Under the pieces are notes generated by a model that did no database searches, was not told the DNA's origin, and worked only from the letters and a program-made list of their open reading frames with translations. A stretch of DNA of 64,000 nucleotides from HGM12713 sp045593725 (GTDB lineage: Bacteria > Bacillota > Clostridia > Oscillospirales > CAG-272). The translations under genes and the position numbers were made by a program. The DNA lies in assembly GCA_045593725.1 (NCBI GenBank), contig JAZNXE010000008.1:16374-80373 (forward strand), in the 5' to 3' direction. Shown here one piece after another: positions 49,508 through 58,368 of the stretch (its first letter is position 1; each line of letters starts with the position of its first letter).

Positions 49508-50789
49508 AATACTCGGTAAGACATTCCTGTGTTATAACTACCTTTATCTCTTTTTGTGTTCCGTTACGTATTACGGTAGTGATTACCTCGTCGCCTACAC
49601 GGGCATCAAGCATAGCATCTATGAGATGATGCATTCGGGTCACCTCTACTGTTTTGTTTCCTATTTTTACGCTCTTTACCGTATCTCCCGCCATAAGCAT
49701 ACCGTCACAAAGACTGCCTTGCTCTACCGCTTGGATAGATATTTCCTCGACAGATTTCAAAAATCCGCTTTGGGCGTCATAGACGGTAGAAAGCTTACTT
49801 ACCTCAACCGTAACACCCATCATTGCTCTCATTACGCTCTTACAGCTCTTACCGTAGCAATAATCTATAATGTTATTGGCAACTGCCTTTGCCACATTTG
49901 AGGGAATAGCGTAAGCTATATTTTCAACGTCACTCTTGGTTATTTTAGCGTTTACTATTCCAATAAGCTCTCCCTTTGAATTAAATAGCCCTCCGCCCGA
50001 ATTTCCCGAGTTTACCGCAGTATCTATTCTTACAACGCGGAATTTAACGTCGCTTACTCCGTTTACGCTTGCCATAGTAATGTATTCAGAGTCCACGCTC
50101 ACCACTCCCGAGGTAACCGCTATGCTTGACAGCACACTGCTGTCGGATATTCCTGGTGCTCCTATGGCTATGGCGGTTTGTCCCGCGTTTATGGTGTCCG
50201 AGTCCGCTATGGTAACCGCCGCTACCGAGCCGCTCTTAACGCAAGCACTGAGCAATTCACTGCTTTGTACGCGAAGCACAGCTATATCATAGTAGGCTGA
50301 GCCTCCCACGTATGTAGCGGGGATAACGTAATCACTCGACTGCATACCAAACAAAAATATGCTGATATCGTTGCTTATATTGTTGTTGTAATATAATACG
50401 TGGAAGTTAGTTATTATAAAGCAGGATGCCCCGTCGCTATCCAGCTTACAAATTACACCCGAGCCTGTTGAGATACCCGTATTCCCAAATCTCGCACACA
50501 CGTTGACCGAGCTGCGCAGACCTGCCGAGGCGGCAAAAGCCACATCCGAGGCTCCTGCGCCTTCTATAACTATATTACTTGGGGGAAGGCTATCTTTATT
50601 TTCTCCGTTTTCCCCATTATTTTCATTGGCTTGAATACTACCGTCCATATCTCCATGGTCCTGAATGTTACCATACCTATTGGCAATACCAGATAAAACT
50701 GTCATAACTCCGCAAGAGGTCATAAAGGTTGAGCTGAGAAGCACTAATATCAAAAGCAATAAACCAAGCTTTAAGGTTTTCTTTTTCAT
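49506..50789 (-). CDS. HtrA-like serine protease lipoprotein
   Basis: A 427-residue trypsin-like protease anchored as a lipoprotein: signal peptide with MTSC (Cys26), a Gly/Asn-rich linker, the protease domain with His130 (FIITNFHVL), Asp168 (AYYDIAVLRV) and Ser264 (AVNSGNSGGGLFN), then a PDZ-like domain (about residues 330-415, GMLMAGDTVKSVKIGNKTVEVTRMHHLIDAMLDARVGDEVITTVIRNG). Such DegP/HtrA proteins degrade or refold damaged surface proteins. Lipid anchoring instead of a transmembrane helix is less common. Start at 50789 set by GGGAG. Confidence 0.9.
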   Translation of the reverse strand: MKKKTLKLGLLLLILVLLSSTFMTSCGVMTVLSGIANRYGNIQDHGDMDGSIQANENNGENGENKDSLPPSNIVIEGAGASDVAFAASAGLRSSVNVCARFGNTGISTGSGVICKLDSDGASCFIITNFHVLYYNNNISNDISIFLFGMQSSDYVIPATYVGGSAYYDIAVLRVQSSELLSACVKSGSVAAVTIADSDTINAGQTAIAIGAPGISDSSVLSSIAVTSGVVSVDSEYITMASVNGVSDVKFRVVRIDTAVNSGNSGGGLFNSKGELIGIVNAKITKSDVENIAYAIPSNVAKAVANNIIDYCYGKSCKSVMRAMMGVTVEVSKLSTVYDAQSGFLKSVEEISIQAVEQGSLCDGMLMAGDTVKSVKIGNKTVEVTRMHHLIDAMLDARVGDEVITTVIRNGTQKEIKVVITQECLTEY

Positions 50790-50820
50790 TTTTCGTTCTC
50801 CCTTCATTTGTGCGCTGTAA

Positions 50821-50853
50821 TACAAAACGGACACCCCAAGATGTCCGTTTTGT
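50821..50853 (-). terminator. terminator of rplS
   Basis: ACAAAACGGACA / TGTCCGTTTTGT with an 8-base loop, on the minus strand followed by ATTACAGC; long stem but weak U tract. Confidence 0.7.
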
Positions 50854-50874
50854 ATTTCTCCTTGGCAAGAAAAA

Positions 50875-51225
50875 TTACTTTTCGATCTTTTCCTTAACCT
50901 TAGACGCTTTACCGACTCTGTCGCGCAGATAGTAGAGCTTTGCTCTTCTTACGCTACCGGAACGAACCACGTCAACCTTAACAACGTTAGGAGAGTGGAT
51001 CGGGAAGGTCTTTTCAACTCCGCATCCGTAAGATACACGTCTTACGGTGAAGGTCTCGGAAATTCCGCCGCCGTGCTTAGCGATAACGGTACCCTCGAAC
51101 ATCTGGATTCTTTCGCGGTTGCCTTCCTTGATTCTGTTGTGAATACGGATGGTATCACCAACGTTAACAACAGGAATCTCGGTCTTAAGTTGCTCGTTTG
51201 TAAAAGCCTGAAGCAAGTTATTCAT
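50875..51225 (-). CDS. rplS: 50S ribosomal protein L19
   Basis: Ribosomal protein at the 30S-50S interface. 116 residues, normal length. Seen: IPVVNVGDTIRIHNRIKEGNRERIQMFEGTVIAKHGGGISETFTVRRVSYGCGVEKTFPIHSPNVVKVDVVRSGSVRRAKLYYLRDRVGK. AAGGAGG precedes the ATG. It is expressed from its own promoter with a short hairpin leader and ends at a terminator. The usual trmD/rimM/rpsP neighbours are absent here. Confidence 0.98.
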   Translation of the reverse strand: MNNLLQAFTNEQLKTEIPVVNVGDTIRIHNRIKEGNRERIQMFEGTVIAKHGGGISETFTVRRVSYGCGVEKTFPIHSPNVVKVDVVRSGSVRRAKLYYLRDRVGKASKVKEKIEK

Positions 51226-51248
51226 CTTTCAGTCCTCCTTAAAAATCC

Positions 51249-51282
51249 GGGTATTCATGCAGAGCTTCGCAGCGGACTACCC
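51249..51282 (-). promoter_or_regulatory. rplS leader hairpin (L19-leader-like)
   Basis: On the minus strand GGGTA (51282-51278) pairs with TACCC (51253-51249), enclosing GCT-GCGA-AGC. Position and size resemble the autoregulatory L19 leader described for low-GC Firmicutes; the exact consensus was not checked. Confidence 0.5.
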
Positions 51283-51308
51283 TTTTTTGTGTTTTGCACA
51301 TCCGCTAT

Positions 51309-51337
51309 ATTATAGCACACTTTGTTTTGGATTGCAA
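51309..51337 (-). promoter_or_regulatory. promoter of rplS
   Basis: Minus strand TTGCAA (51337-51332), 17 bases, TATAAT (51314-51309). Confidence 0.65.
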
Positions 51338-51355
51338 TACCTTTTGGTTATATTT

Positions 51356-52762
51356 TTATTTATTTTTCAAAAATTTTCCCAAAAAATCTATACTTGCCCT
51401 TATTATCTCGCCTCCGTTTATTAAAACTGCAAGAGCAATCAAGGCTATCTGGAAATATATCCAATACTCTATTTCAAAAATCATAATTGCCGCCGAGGCA
51501 ACAAGCAAGATGCTGTTTATTAGGACTCTCGGTATGCAAAGCCCGAAGCTGAGATATTTTCCCGTATCGTACCCCCGTATAGCGTAGACTGCCACGTAGC
51601 TTATGGCTGTGGCAACTGCCGCGCCCATAGCGCCATAGTTAGGAATAAGAAGGAAATTCAACACAAGATTTGTAACAGCTCCTACCGCTGCTGTCATCAT
51701 TGAGCGCATACTTCTCTTCTCAACGAAATATACACTTCCCATAAATGCGGAGAGGGCGGAAAATACCATTGCTATTCCAAGCACGGGAACGTATTTCCAA
51801 GAAATATAATATGCATCGTCAAGAAGTAGCACAGTGAGAAGCTTGGAAAACGCTATGAGAAGCGCAGTTCCCATAAACATTATAGATACGTAATTTTTAT
51901 ATACGTTGGCAAAAAATCTGCTTCTTTCCTCCGTCTTTGCGTCATTTACCGAGGAAAATTGCCAAGCCTCGATAAAGACACCACCCGCAAGAGAAATAAG
52001 CGTGGGAAGCTTATATGCCGCCGCGTAAAGCCCATTCTCAGCCGCTCCCGAATATGCCGTAACGATAAATCTGTCGCAGGCAGAGGTTATCATCCACATA
52101 AGAGTAGTGGGAATGTAAGGTATGCTGAATTTCAGCATATCTCTGACAAGCCTTTTCTTAACACCCTTTATGTTGACATCCTTGTAAAGACGGCATACAA
52201 AAAGCAGCACAACCGTCATCACTCCGTCAGATACCGCCACAGAAAGCACGTATCCCGTAACGCCCATATCAAAGGCCACTAAAAACAGCAGGTTCAGCAG
52301 TATTGTAAGCACCGTATTGGCAATTCCCTGCAAGGCGAATATTTTAGTCTTGTCGCAGGCTCTTATATAGTTGGCGCAAAGAGCGTGAAGATTTGCCATA
52401 CAGATATAAAGAAATACCAGCCACACGTATCCGTGAAAAATATTTATAAAGCGCAATAGCTGTATAAGCGCCCCTAAGGGGAGCATACCCCCAAGCATAA
52501 CAAGAAGCGCGCTGCTGAATATACCCTTTCGCTCTTCCCTGTCCGCATCCAGCGTAAACCTGAACAGACCGTCACTTATGCCTAAGCAGGCTAAGGGAAT
52601 AAGAAGATTTGCCGTCTGTGTCAATATATCCGCCGTACCGAATTGCTCTGTCGAAAGAAGCGCGGTATAAAGGGGCATAAGCAGGAAAACAAGTACCTTT
52701 GACGTAAAGGTACCTGCTCCCAAAATAGCCGTATTGGAAAGTAATCTTTTATACTTACCCAT
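51356..52762 (-). CDS. polysaccharide flippase (Wzx-type, MOP superfamily)
   Basis: A 468-residue protein with about 12-14 membrane segments. N-terminal YKRLLSNTAILGAGTFTSKVLVFLLMPLYTALLSTEQFGTADIL and RLVRDMLKFSIPYIPTTLMWMITSACDRFIVTAYSGAAENGLYAAAYKLPTL are typical of O-antigen/teichoic acid exporters (RfbX/Wzx). It probably flips a lipid-linked surface glycan. It begins 2 bp after yebC and is the last gene of argS-yebC-flippase, an unusual partnership with no glycosyltransferases nearby. It is a different subgroup from the flippase at 6654. Confidence 0.87.
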   Translation of the reverse strand: MGKYKRLLSNTAILGAGTFTSKVLVFLLMPLYTALLSTEQFGTADILTQTANLLIPLACLGISDGLFRFTLDADREERKGIFSSALLVMLGGMLPLGALIQLLRFINIFHGYVWLVFLYICMANLHALCANYIRACDKTKIFALQGIANTVLTILLNLLFLVAFDMGVTGYVLSVAVSDGVMTVVLLFVCRLYKDVNIKGVKKRLVRDMLKFSIPYIPTTLMWMITSACDRFIVTAYSGAAENGLYAAAYKLPTLISLAGGVFIEAWQFSSVNDAKTEERSRFFANVYKNYVSIMFMGTALLIAFSKLLTVLLLDDAYYISWKYVPVLGIAMVFSALSAFMGSVYFVEKRSMRSMMTAAVGAVTNLVLNFLLIPNYGAMGAAVATAISYVAVYAIRGYDTGKYLSFGLCIPRVLINSILLVASAAIMIFEIEYWIYFQIALIALAVLINGGEIIRASIDFLGKFLKNK

Positions 52763-52764
52763 TA

Positions 52765-53496
52765 TCAGTCACAATTTTCCCAGTTATGGTAAACGTTCAT
52801 TACGTCGTCGTCATCCTCAAGATGCTCTATGAGCAGACCCATAAACTTGATATCCTCGTCGCTCTCAAGAGTAACGTAATTTGAGGGTATCTTATCCTTC
52901 TCAGCGGAAAGAAGCTGGTATCCTGCCCCCTCAAGCGCTTCCTTAACGGCGTACAGGTCGTCAGGCTCGGTATATATCTCAAAAGCCTCTCCCTCCGCCG
53001 CGAAATCCTCCGCGCCTGCCTCAAGGGCGGTTTCCATAAGCTTGTCCTCGTCTATATCTCCGTCCTCATTGGAAATAACTATAACGCCCTTTTCGGAAAA
53101 GAGATAGGAAACACAGCCCGTCTGTCCCATATTTCCGTGATATTTGGAGAAATAAGACCTTACGTTGCCCGCGGTACGGTTGCGGTTGTCGGTGGTAGCC
53201 TCCACAATAACCGCAATACCTGCGGGACCGTAGCCCTCATATACTACCTCCTCGTAGTTCTCACCCGTAGAGCCAAGAGCCTTCTTGATGGTTCTTTCTA
53301 TATTATCGTTAGGCACGTTGTTGGATTTCGCCTTAAGGATAAGGTCACGAAGCTTGGAGTTAGAGTTAGGGTCTCCTCCGCCCTCCTTAACCGCAATGGT
53401 TATCTCCTTGCCTATCTTAGTAAATACCTTTGCCTTCTGCGCGTCTGTTTTTTCCTTCTTGTGCTTGATATTAGCCCATTTGCTGTGTCCTGACAT
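52765..53496 (-). CDS. yebC: YebC/PmpR family protein
   Basis: A 243-residue YebC/TACO1-family protein: MSGHSKWANIKHKKEKTDAQKAKVFTKIGKEI at the start, DPNSNSKLRDLILKAKSNNVPNDNIERTIKKA, YEGYGPAGIAVIVEATTDNRNRTAGNVRSYFSKYHGNMGQTGCVSYLF. Members have been described as transcriptional regulators and, more recently, as translation factors that ease ribosome stalling at difficult sequences such as polyproline. GAGG before the ATG; 23 bp after argS. Confidence 0.96.
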   Translation of the reverse strand: MSGHSKWANIKHKKEKTDAQKAKVFTKIGKEITIAVKEGGGDPNSNSKLRDLILKAKSNNVPNDNIERTIKKALGSTGENYEEVVYEGYGPAGIAVIVEATTDNRNRTAGNVRSYFSKYHGNMGQTGCVSYLFSEKGVIVISNEDGDIDEDKLMETALEAGAEDFAAEGEAFEIYTEPDDLYAVKEALEGAGYQLLSAEKDKIPSNYVTLESDEDIKFMGLLIEHLEDDDDVMNVYHNWENCD

Positions 53497-53519
53497 TTTT
53501 TACCTCTTTATTTGTTGAA

Positions 53520-55229
53520 TTATATTTTTTCTGTTTTCGCAAGGCATATAAGCCCAAATGCATTGCCGAGAACCGTGTTCGCAGCCTTTGTCAGCGCAAT
53601 TCTCGTATTCTTTACCACCTCATCCTCAGCGCCGAGAATAGAGCAATTATGATAAAATCTGTTATACGCTCCCGCTACGTCAAGTATATATCTGGTTACT
53701 ATGGAAGGCTCGTAGGCGTTTATTGCCTCTCGTACGACCTCCTCAAAGCGGGAAAGTGTCTTAAGAAGCGAGGTTTCCTCCTCTGCGGTTATCTTAAGAG
53801 CACACTCGCCGCAATCATCGGACTTTGAGAGCACAGAGCAGGTACGCGCGTAGGTGTACTGAACGTAAGGGCCTGTGTTGCCGTCAAAGCTGAGGGCATC
53901 CTCCATCATAAAGTTGATATCGCGTATTCTGTTGTTGGAAAGATAATAGAATACTATCGCTCCTACTCCCACCGCCTCGGATACCTTGTCCTTGTCGGGG
54001 AGGTTGGGGTTTTTCTCTTCCATAATGCTCTCCACCTTAGCAATAGCCTGAGCGAAAAGGTCGCGGAGCAATATTACGTTGCCCGTTCTCGTGGCAAGCT
54101 TTTCTCCGTTTATACTCACAGTGCCGTAAGGAACGTGAACCAGCTTATCAAACCATTCGTATCCCATAAGCTCCACTACCTTGAACCACTGTGCAAAGTG
54201 AAGGCTCTGCCCCGCGCTGGTAACGTATATCGCCTTGTCGAAATCATAGGTCTGCTTACGGTAAACCGCTGCCGCTATATCTCTTGTGGGATAGAGGGTT
54301 GAGCCGTCGCGCTTAAGTATAAGGCAGGGCGTCATTCCGTAAGGCTCAAGGTCAACTATTGACGCGCCATCATCTATTTTAAGGAGTCCCATATCACGGA
54401 GCTTCTGCACCTGCGCGGGCATCTTATCGGTATAGAAGGACTCTCCCTTATAGCTGTCAAATTCTATACCCAGCTGCTTATAGGTTTTCTGATACTCAGC
54501 AAGGCTTATGTCAACGAACCATCTCCACAGCCTGATGTTCTCCTCGTCACCGCTCTCAAGCTTATGGAATTCAGCTCTTGCCTCGTCGTTAAGCGCCGCA
54601 TTCTTCTCTGCTTCCTCGTGGAATTTAACGTAAAGCTCCACAAGCTTATCTATACCGCCTGCCTCGATAAGCTCGGCGTTACCCCATTTGCGGTAAGCGG
54701 TTATAAGCTTTCCAAACTGAGTTCCCCAGTCACCCAGATAGTTTATACCCACACACTTATATCCCGCAAACTCGTGTAGCCGCTTAAGAGAATGCCCGAT
54801 AACGGTAGTTCCCAAATGTCCTATATGGAAGGGCTTTGCCACGTTAGGCGACGAGTAGTCAAGAACTACGGTCTTGCCTTCTCCAAGCTCGGGCGCGCCG
54901 TATCGCTCACCCTTAGCTCTTACCTCGCCTATTACCTTGTTGGCAAGATATTCTCCGTCAAGATAAATATTGAAATACCCGTTTACTGCCTCCGCCTTAG
55001 CCACCGCAGCCACCGAAAAGCTCTCAGCGATACTTGCCGCTATCTTAACGGGAGCCATACGCAGCACCTTGCTCAGCTTAAAGCAAGGAAGCGCAATATC
55101 CCCCATCTTCTCGTCGGGGGGATATTCAAGCATTGCCCCTACGGCATCGGCGTCGAAACCGCACTCGGCGTTAATCTTTATGAGTATTTCCGCTATCTGC
55201 TCTGATATCTTTCTTTTAATCTCTATCAT
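53520..55229 (-). CDS. argS: arginyl-tRNA synthetase
   Basis: Class I synthetase charging tRNA-Arg. 569 residues. N-terminal additional domain (residues 1-110), then NVAKPFHIGHLGTTVIGHSL (HIGH), VNYLGDWGTQFG-like region, the degenerate KMSKS equivalent in GEKLATRTGNVILL, and the helical anticodon-binding domain with DGNTGPYVQYTYARTCSVL at its start. AGGAG precedes the ATG. First gene of argS-yebC-flippase, with a promoter whose -35 overlaps a perfect palindrome. Confidence 0.96.
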   Translation of the reverse strand: MIEIKRKISEQIAEILIKINAECGFDADAVGAMLEYPPDEKMGDIALPCFKLSKVLRMAPVKIAASIAESFSVAAVAKAEAVNGYFNIYLDGEYLANKVIGEVRAKGERYGAPELGEGKTVVLDYSSPNVAKPFHIGHLGTTVIGHSLKRLHEFAGYKCVGINYLGDWGTQFGKLITAYRKWGNAELIEAGGIDKLVELYVKFHEEAEKNAALNDEARAEFHKLESGDEENIRLWRWFVDISLAEYQKTYKQLGIEFDSYKGESFYTDKMPAQVQKLRDMGLLKIDDGASIVDLEPYGMTPCLILKRDGSTLYPTRDIAAAVYRKQTYDFDKAIYVTSAGQSLHFAQWFKVVELMGYEWFDKLVHVPYGTVSINGEKLATRTGNVILLRDLFAQAIAKVESIMEEKNPNLPDKDKVSEAVGVGAIVFYYLSNNRIRDINFMMEDALSFDGNTGPYVQYTYARTCSVLSKSDDCGECALKITAEEETSLLKTLSRFEEVVREAINAYEPSIVTRYILDVAGAYNRFYHNCSILGAEDEVVKNTRIALTKAANTVLGNAFGLICLAKTEKI

Positions 55230-55264
55230 TTATTAACTCTCCTGTGTAAATTCACAACTTTATA

Positions 55265-55293
55265 ATTATACTACAAAAATCCCGTTTTTTCAA
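55265..55293 (-). promoter_or_regulatory. promoter of argS
   Basis: Minus strand TTGAAA (55293-55288), 17 bases, TATAAT (55270-55265). Confidence 0.7.
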
Positions 55294-55306
55294 GTATATA
55301 CTTGAA
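55289..55306. promoter_or_regulatory. 18-bp perfect palindrome overlapping the argS -35
   Basis: TTCAAGTATATACTTGAA, self-complementary over all 18 bases, between the recN stop (55312) and argS. Candidate operator. Confidence 0.45.
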
Positions 55307-55311
55307 TTTTA

Positions 55312-56979
55312 TCAGTAATTTTCGCCCTCAGATATCATTTCCTTTGCGGCTGCTATCTGAGCGTCGGTTATATTTATTCCACCGAGTATTCTGGCTATCT
55401 CATTTACGCGCTCCACGTGGGAAAGCTGACAGAGATCGCTCTCGGTCCTTCCGTCCTTTTCTTGCTTTGACACGTAGAGGTGCTGCGTTGCCAACGACGC
55501 TATCTGCGCCGAATGGGTCACACATATTACCTGCGCTCCGCGTCCTATCTCCTTGAGCTTTATTCCCACCTTCCGTGAGGTCTTTCCCGAAATTCCCGTA
55601 TCTATCTCGTCAAAGATTACAGTATCTATTCCGTCGGATTCGTTTATTACGTTCTTGAGTGAAAGCATTATTCTTGCCAGCTCTCCTCCAGAGGCTATGC
55701 GCGCCATAGGCATAAGCGGCTCTCCCGCATTTGCGGAAATAAGAAATTCCACGCTGTCACAGCCAAAGGCGTTAAGCTCTCCCGTGCTTTGTATTGCTGC
55801 CTCAAAGCTTACCTTAGGCATATCGAGGAAAGCGAGAGTTTCGCACACCTTTCTCTCAAGTCCCTTTGCCGCCCTTCTTCTTACTTCACTAAGCCCTTTT
55901 GCCTTTTCCTTTGCTTGTCTTGTGGCTTCCGACAATTCGTTTTCAAGGTCTATCTTTTTATCCTCAGCATTGTCCAGAAAATCCAGCTTATCTGCCGCGT
56001 CTTTCCTAAAAGCGAGTATCTCCTCCACCGTACTGCCGTATTTCCTCTTTAGCTTTGCTATGGCATCAAGCCGCGCCTCTATCTTATCAAGCCTTATTGT
56101 GGGGTCCTCTCCAAGGTCCGATAGTCCTCCTAAGCTTTGGGCTATATCCTCAAGCTCATATCTTACGTCTGACAGCCGCCGGGCAAGCTCCTGCGCCTCT
56201 GGCAGAGCCTCTGCCACAGAATCCATAGCGGTAGCGGCTCTATCAGTAAGATATATAGCTCCAAATGCCTTTCCACCGTTGAGCGCCTTATCAACCAAAG
56301 CACAGCATTTGCTTATCTTCTCCGCGCTTCTCAGCTTGACCGCCTCTGCTTCAAGCTCTTCCTCCTCGCCCTTGCGAAGCTTCACCGCGTCTATATCGTC
56401 TATCTGATATTTGAGCATTTCCCTCATACGGTTCTGCTCCATCACATCCTGACTCAGGGAGTGAAGCTCTATACGCAGGTGCAATACGCGGCTGTAAAGC
56501 CTTGAGTATTCCTCAAGCGCGCTGTTATTATCCGCATAGCTGTCAAGTATTCTTATATGATTTTTCGGTTCAAGCAGGAGCATATTGTCATTCTGTCCGT
56601 GGATACCGAACAGCATAGCGGATATCTCCCGAAGAACAGAAAGGGTGACGGGCTTGCCGTTTATCCTTGCGCTTGAGCCGCTTACGGTAAGCACTCTGGA
56701 AAGCATAACGCTTCCCTCGGATACGTCAAATCCCAGATTTTCTATACTCTGTATTACCTGGGGGCGTAGCTGTGAGAATACCGCGCTCACCTCTGCTCTG
56801 CTCTCGCCCGTACGCAAAAGCTCCTTATCCGCTCTTGAACCCGAAAGAAGATTTAAGCTGTCTATAATTATTGATTTTCCCGCACCCGTTTCACCCGTAA
56901 GCGCGGTCATTCCGTTTTTAAACTCTATATCAAGACTTTTTACAACGGCTACGTTCTCAATGTGCAGAAATTCTATCAC
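55312..56979 (-). CDS. recN: DNA repair protein RecN
   Basis: SMC-like ATPase in double-strand break repair. 555 residues. Walker A GETGAGKS (29-36), long coiled-coil middle, ABC signature FLISANAGEPLMPMARIASGGELARIMLSLK and Walker B TVIFDEIDTGISG, then VTHSAQIA. Last gene of the nusB-to-recN block, 23 bp after argR, the conserved order in Firmicutes. Confidence 0.96.
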   Translation of the reverse strand: MIEFLHIENVAVVKSLDIEFKNGMTALTGETGAGKSIIIDSLNLLSGSRADKELLRTGESRAEVSAVFSQLRPQVIQSIENLGFDVSEGSVMLSRVLTVSGSSARINGKPVTLSVLREISAMLFGIHGQNDNMLLLEPKNHIRILDSYADNNSALEEYSRLYSRVLHLRIELHSLSQDVMEQNRMREMLKYQIDDIDAVKLRKGEEEELEAEAVKLRSAEKISKCCALVDKALNGGKAFGAIYLTDRAATAMDSVAEALPEAQELARRLSDVRYELEDIAQSLGGLSDLGEDPTIRLDKIEARLDAIAKLKRKYGSTVEEILAFRKDAADKLDFLDNAEDKKIDLENELSEATRQAKEKAKGLSEVRRRAAKGLERKVCETLAFLDMPKVSFEAAIQSTGELNAFGCDSVEFLISANAGEPLMPMARIASGGELARIMLSLKNVINESDGIDTVIFDEIDTGISGKTSRKVGIKLKEIGRGAQVICVTHSAQIASLATQHLYVSKQEKDGRTESDLCQLSHVERVNEIARILGGINITDAQIAAAKEMISEGENY

Positions 56980-57002
56980 AGCCTATCTCCTTTCCTTTAT
57001 TT

Positions 57003-57458
57003 TTAAAATGTTTTCATCAGCTCTGTAATTTTCCCGTTTATTTCCTTAGCGTCGTCCTCGCTTCTCGTAACGACTATTATGGTATCGTCCCCCGCCACGC
57101 TTCCAAGTATGCTATGCATATTCAGCGCATCCACAGCCGACGCAACCGCCTGAGCGAGTCCCGGATAGGTCTTTATCACTACCGTATTAAGTGAATAATC
57201 GACCTGTGTAATAGAGTCCACCATTGCGTTGTTAAGCTTTCCGCTGCCGTTGTGTCGGCGGGAGTTGTTTACGGAATATCTGTACGTCCCCCTTGCGGTA
57301 AGGGTTTTGGTCAGCTTAAGCTCCTTCAAATCTCTTGAAACAGTAGCCTGCGTCACCTTAAAGCCCTCGCTTTGAAGACGGCTCATCATATCTTCCTGAG
57401 TTTCTATCTCATACTTGGATACCAGCTCCAATATTCTCGCGTGTCTTTGTGATTTCAT
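57003..57458 (-). CDS. argR: arginine repressor ArgR
   Basis: Arginine-dependent hexameric regulator of arginine metabolism. 151 residues: N-terminal winged helix with TQATVSRDLKELKLTK and the C-terminal oligomerisation/arginine-binding domain with GLAQAVASAVDALNMHSILGSVAGDDTIIVVTR. It sits between nadK and recN, 15 and 23 bp from each, in co-transcription. No arginine biosynthetic genes are in the window. Confidence 0.96.
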   Translation of the reverse strand: MKSQRHARILELVSKYEIETQEDMMSRLQSEGFKVTQATVSRDLKELKLTKTLTARGTYRYSVNNSRRHNGSGKLNNAMVDSITQVDYSLNTVVIKTYPGLAQAVASAVDALNMHSILGSVAGDDTIIVVTRSEDDAKEINGKITELMKTF

Positions 57459-57473
57459 TTTACCACTCTCTTA

Positions 57474-58349
57474 TCAAACAAATTTTTTCATACGTATTTT
57501 GGAATAGAAATCGTCGTTTTTAATTCTCAAAAGCTTGGTTTTTACCGACGATTTAGTTATTACAACAGTATCGTTATAAAACAGGTCAAAGGTTGCCTTT
57601 CCGTCCACGGTAAGATGGAGCACCTTTTCTCTTACACAGATATTCTTCACCTCGAGCACCGCGCTGTCGGGAAAAATAAGCGGTCTTGCCACCAAGGAAT
57701 GGGGACAAATGGGGGTTACGCAAAAGCAGGACAGCTTGGGGTCGATTATTGGACCTCCCGCTGACAGTGAATATGCGGTAGAGCCTGTGGGTGTCGCTAT
57801 GACCAGTCCGTCGGCGCGGTACTCGCTCACAAGTCTTCCGTTATCCGAAAGCTCCAGATCGATTATCCTTGCCGTCGCCCCCTTTGCTATTACAGCCTCA
57901 TTAAGGGCATAGGCGGAAAATCTGCTCTGCCCTTTACCCGACTTTATCTCAACCTTGAGCATTGCTCTTTCGTCAAAATAATATTCTCCGTCAAATATCT
58001 TATCAAGCAGGTCAAGCTCTGTCATCTCCAGCTCGGTCATATATCCTACTCTTCCCATATTTATTCCCAGTATCGCAGTTCCCGTGGGCGTGGCTCTGCG
58101 CGCCGCCTCCAGCATTACTCCGTCACCGCCTATGGCTATTACAAGGTCTGCGGATGAATATATTTCATCAGGGGCGCTGTATGAGAATTTGGGGCGATGG
58201 TTGTGGCTCCTCATTATTCGGTCACGGTACGCTTCGGGTATGTAAATACAGTCAACCTTCTCCTCTATTTTCTTTGCCACGCTCATAGCCGCCGAAAGCT
58301 TTTCGGGGATATTGCAGTTTGAAATTATCGCCACGTTCTTTATACTCAT
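57474..58349 (-). CDS. nadK: NAD kinase
   Basis: Phosphorylates NAD to NADP. 291 residues. Seen: catalytic GGDGVMLEAARRA, NMGRVGYMTELE, NEAVIAKGATARIIDLEL and the glycine-rich TPTGSTAYSLSAGGPII. The gene is 15 bp before argR and 19 bp after tlyA. Confidence 0.95.
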   Translation of the reverse strand: MSIKNVAIISNCNIPEKLSAAMSVAKKIEEKVDCIYIPEAYRDRIMRSHNHRPKFSYSAPDEIYSSADLVIAIGGDGVMLEAARRATPTGTAILGINMGRVGYMTELEMTELDLLDKIFDGEYYFDERAMLKVEIKSGKGQSRFSAYALNEAVIAKGATARIIDLELSDNGRLVSEYRADGLVIATPTGSTAYSLSAGGPIIDPKLSCFCVTPICPHSLVARPLIFPDSAVLEVKNICVREKVLHLTVDGKATFDLFYNDTVVITKSSVKTKLLRIKNDDFYSKIRMKKFV

Positions 58350-58368
58350 TTTACTCTCCGTTTCAAAA

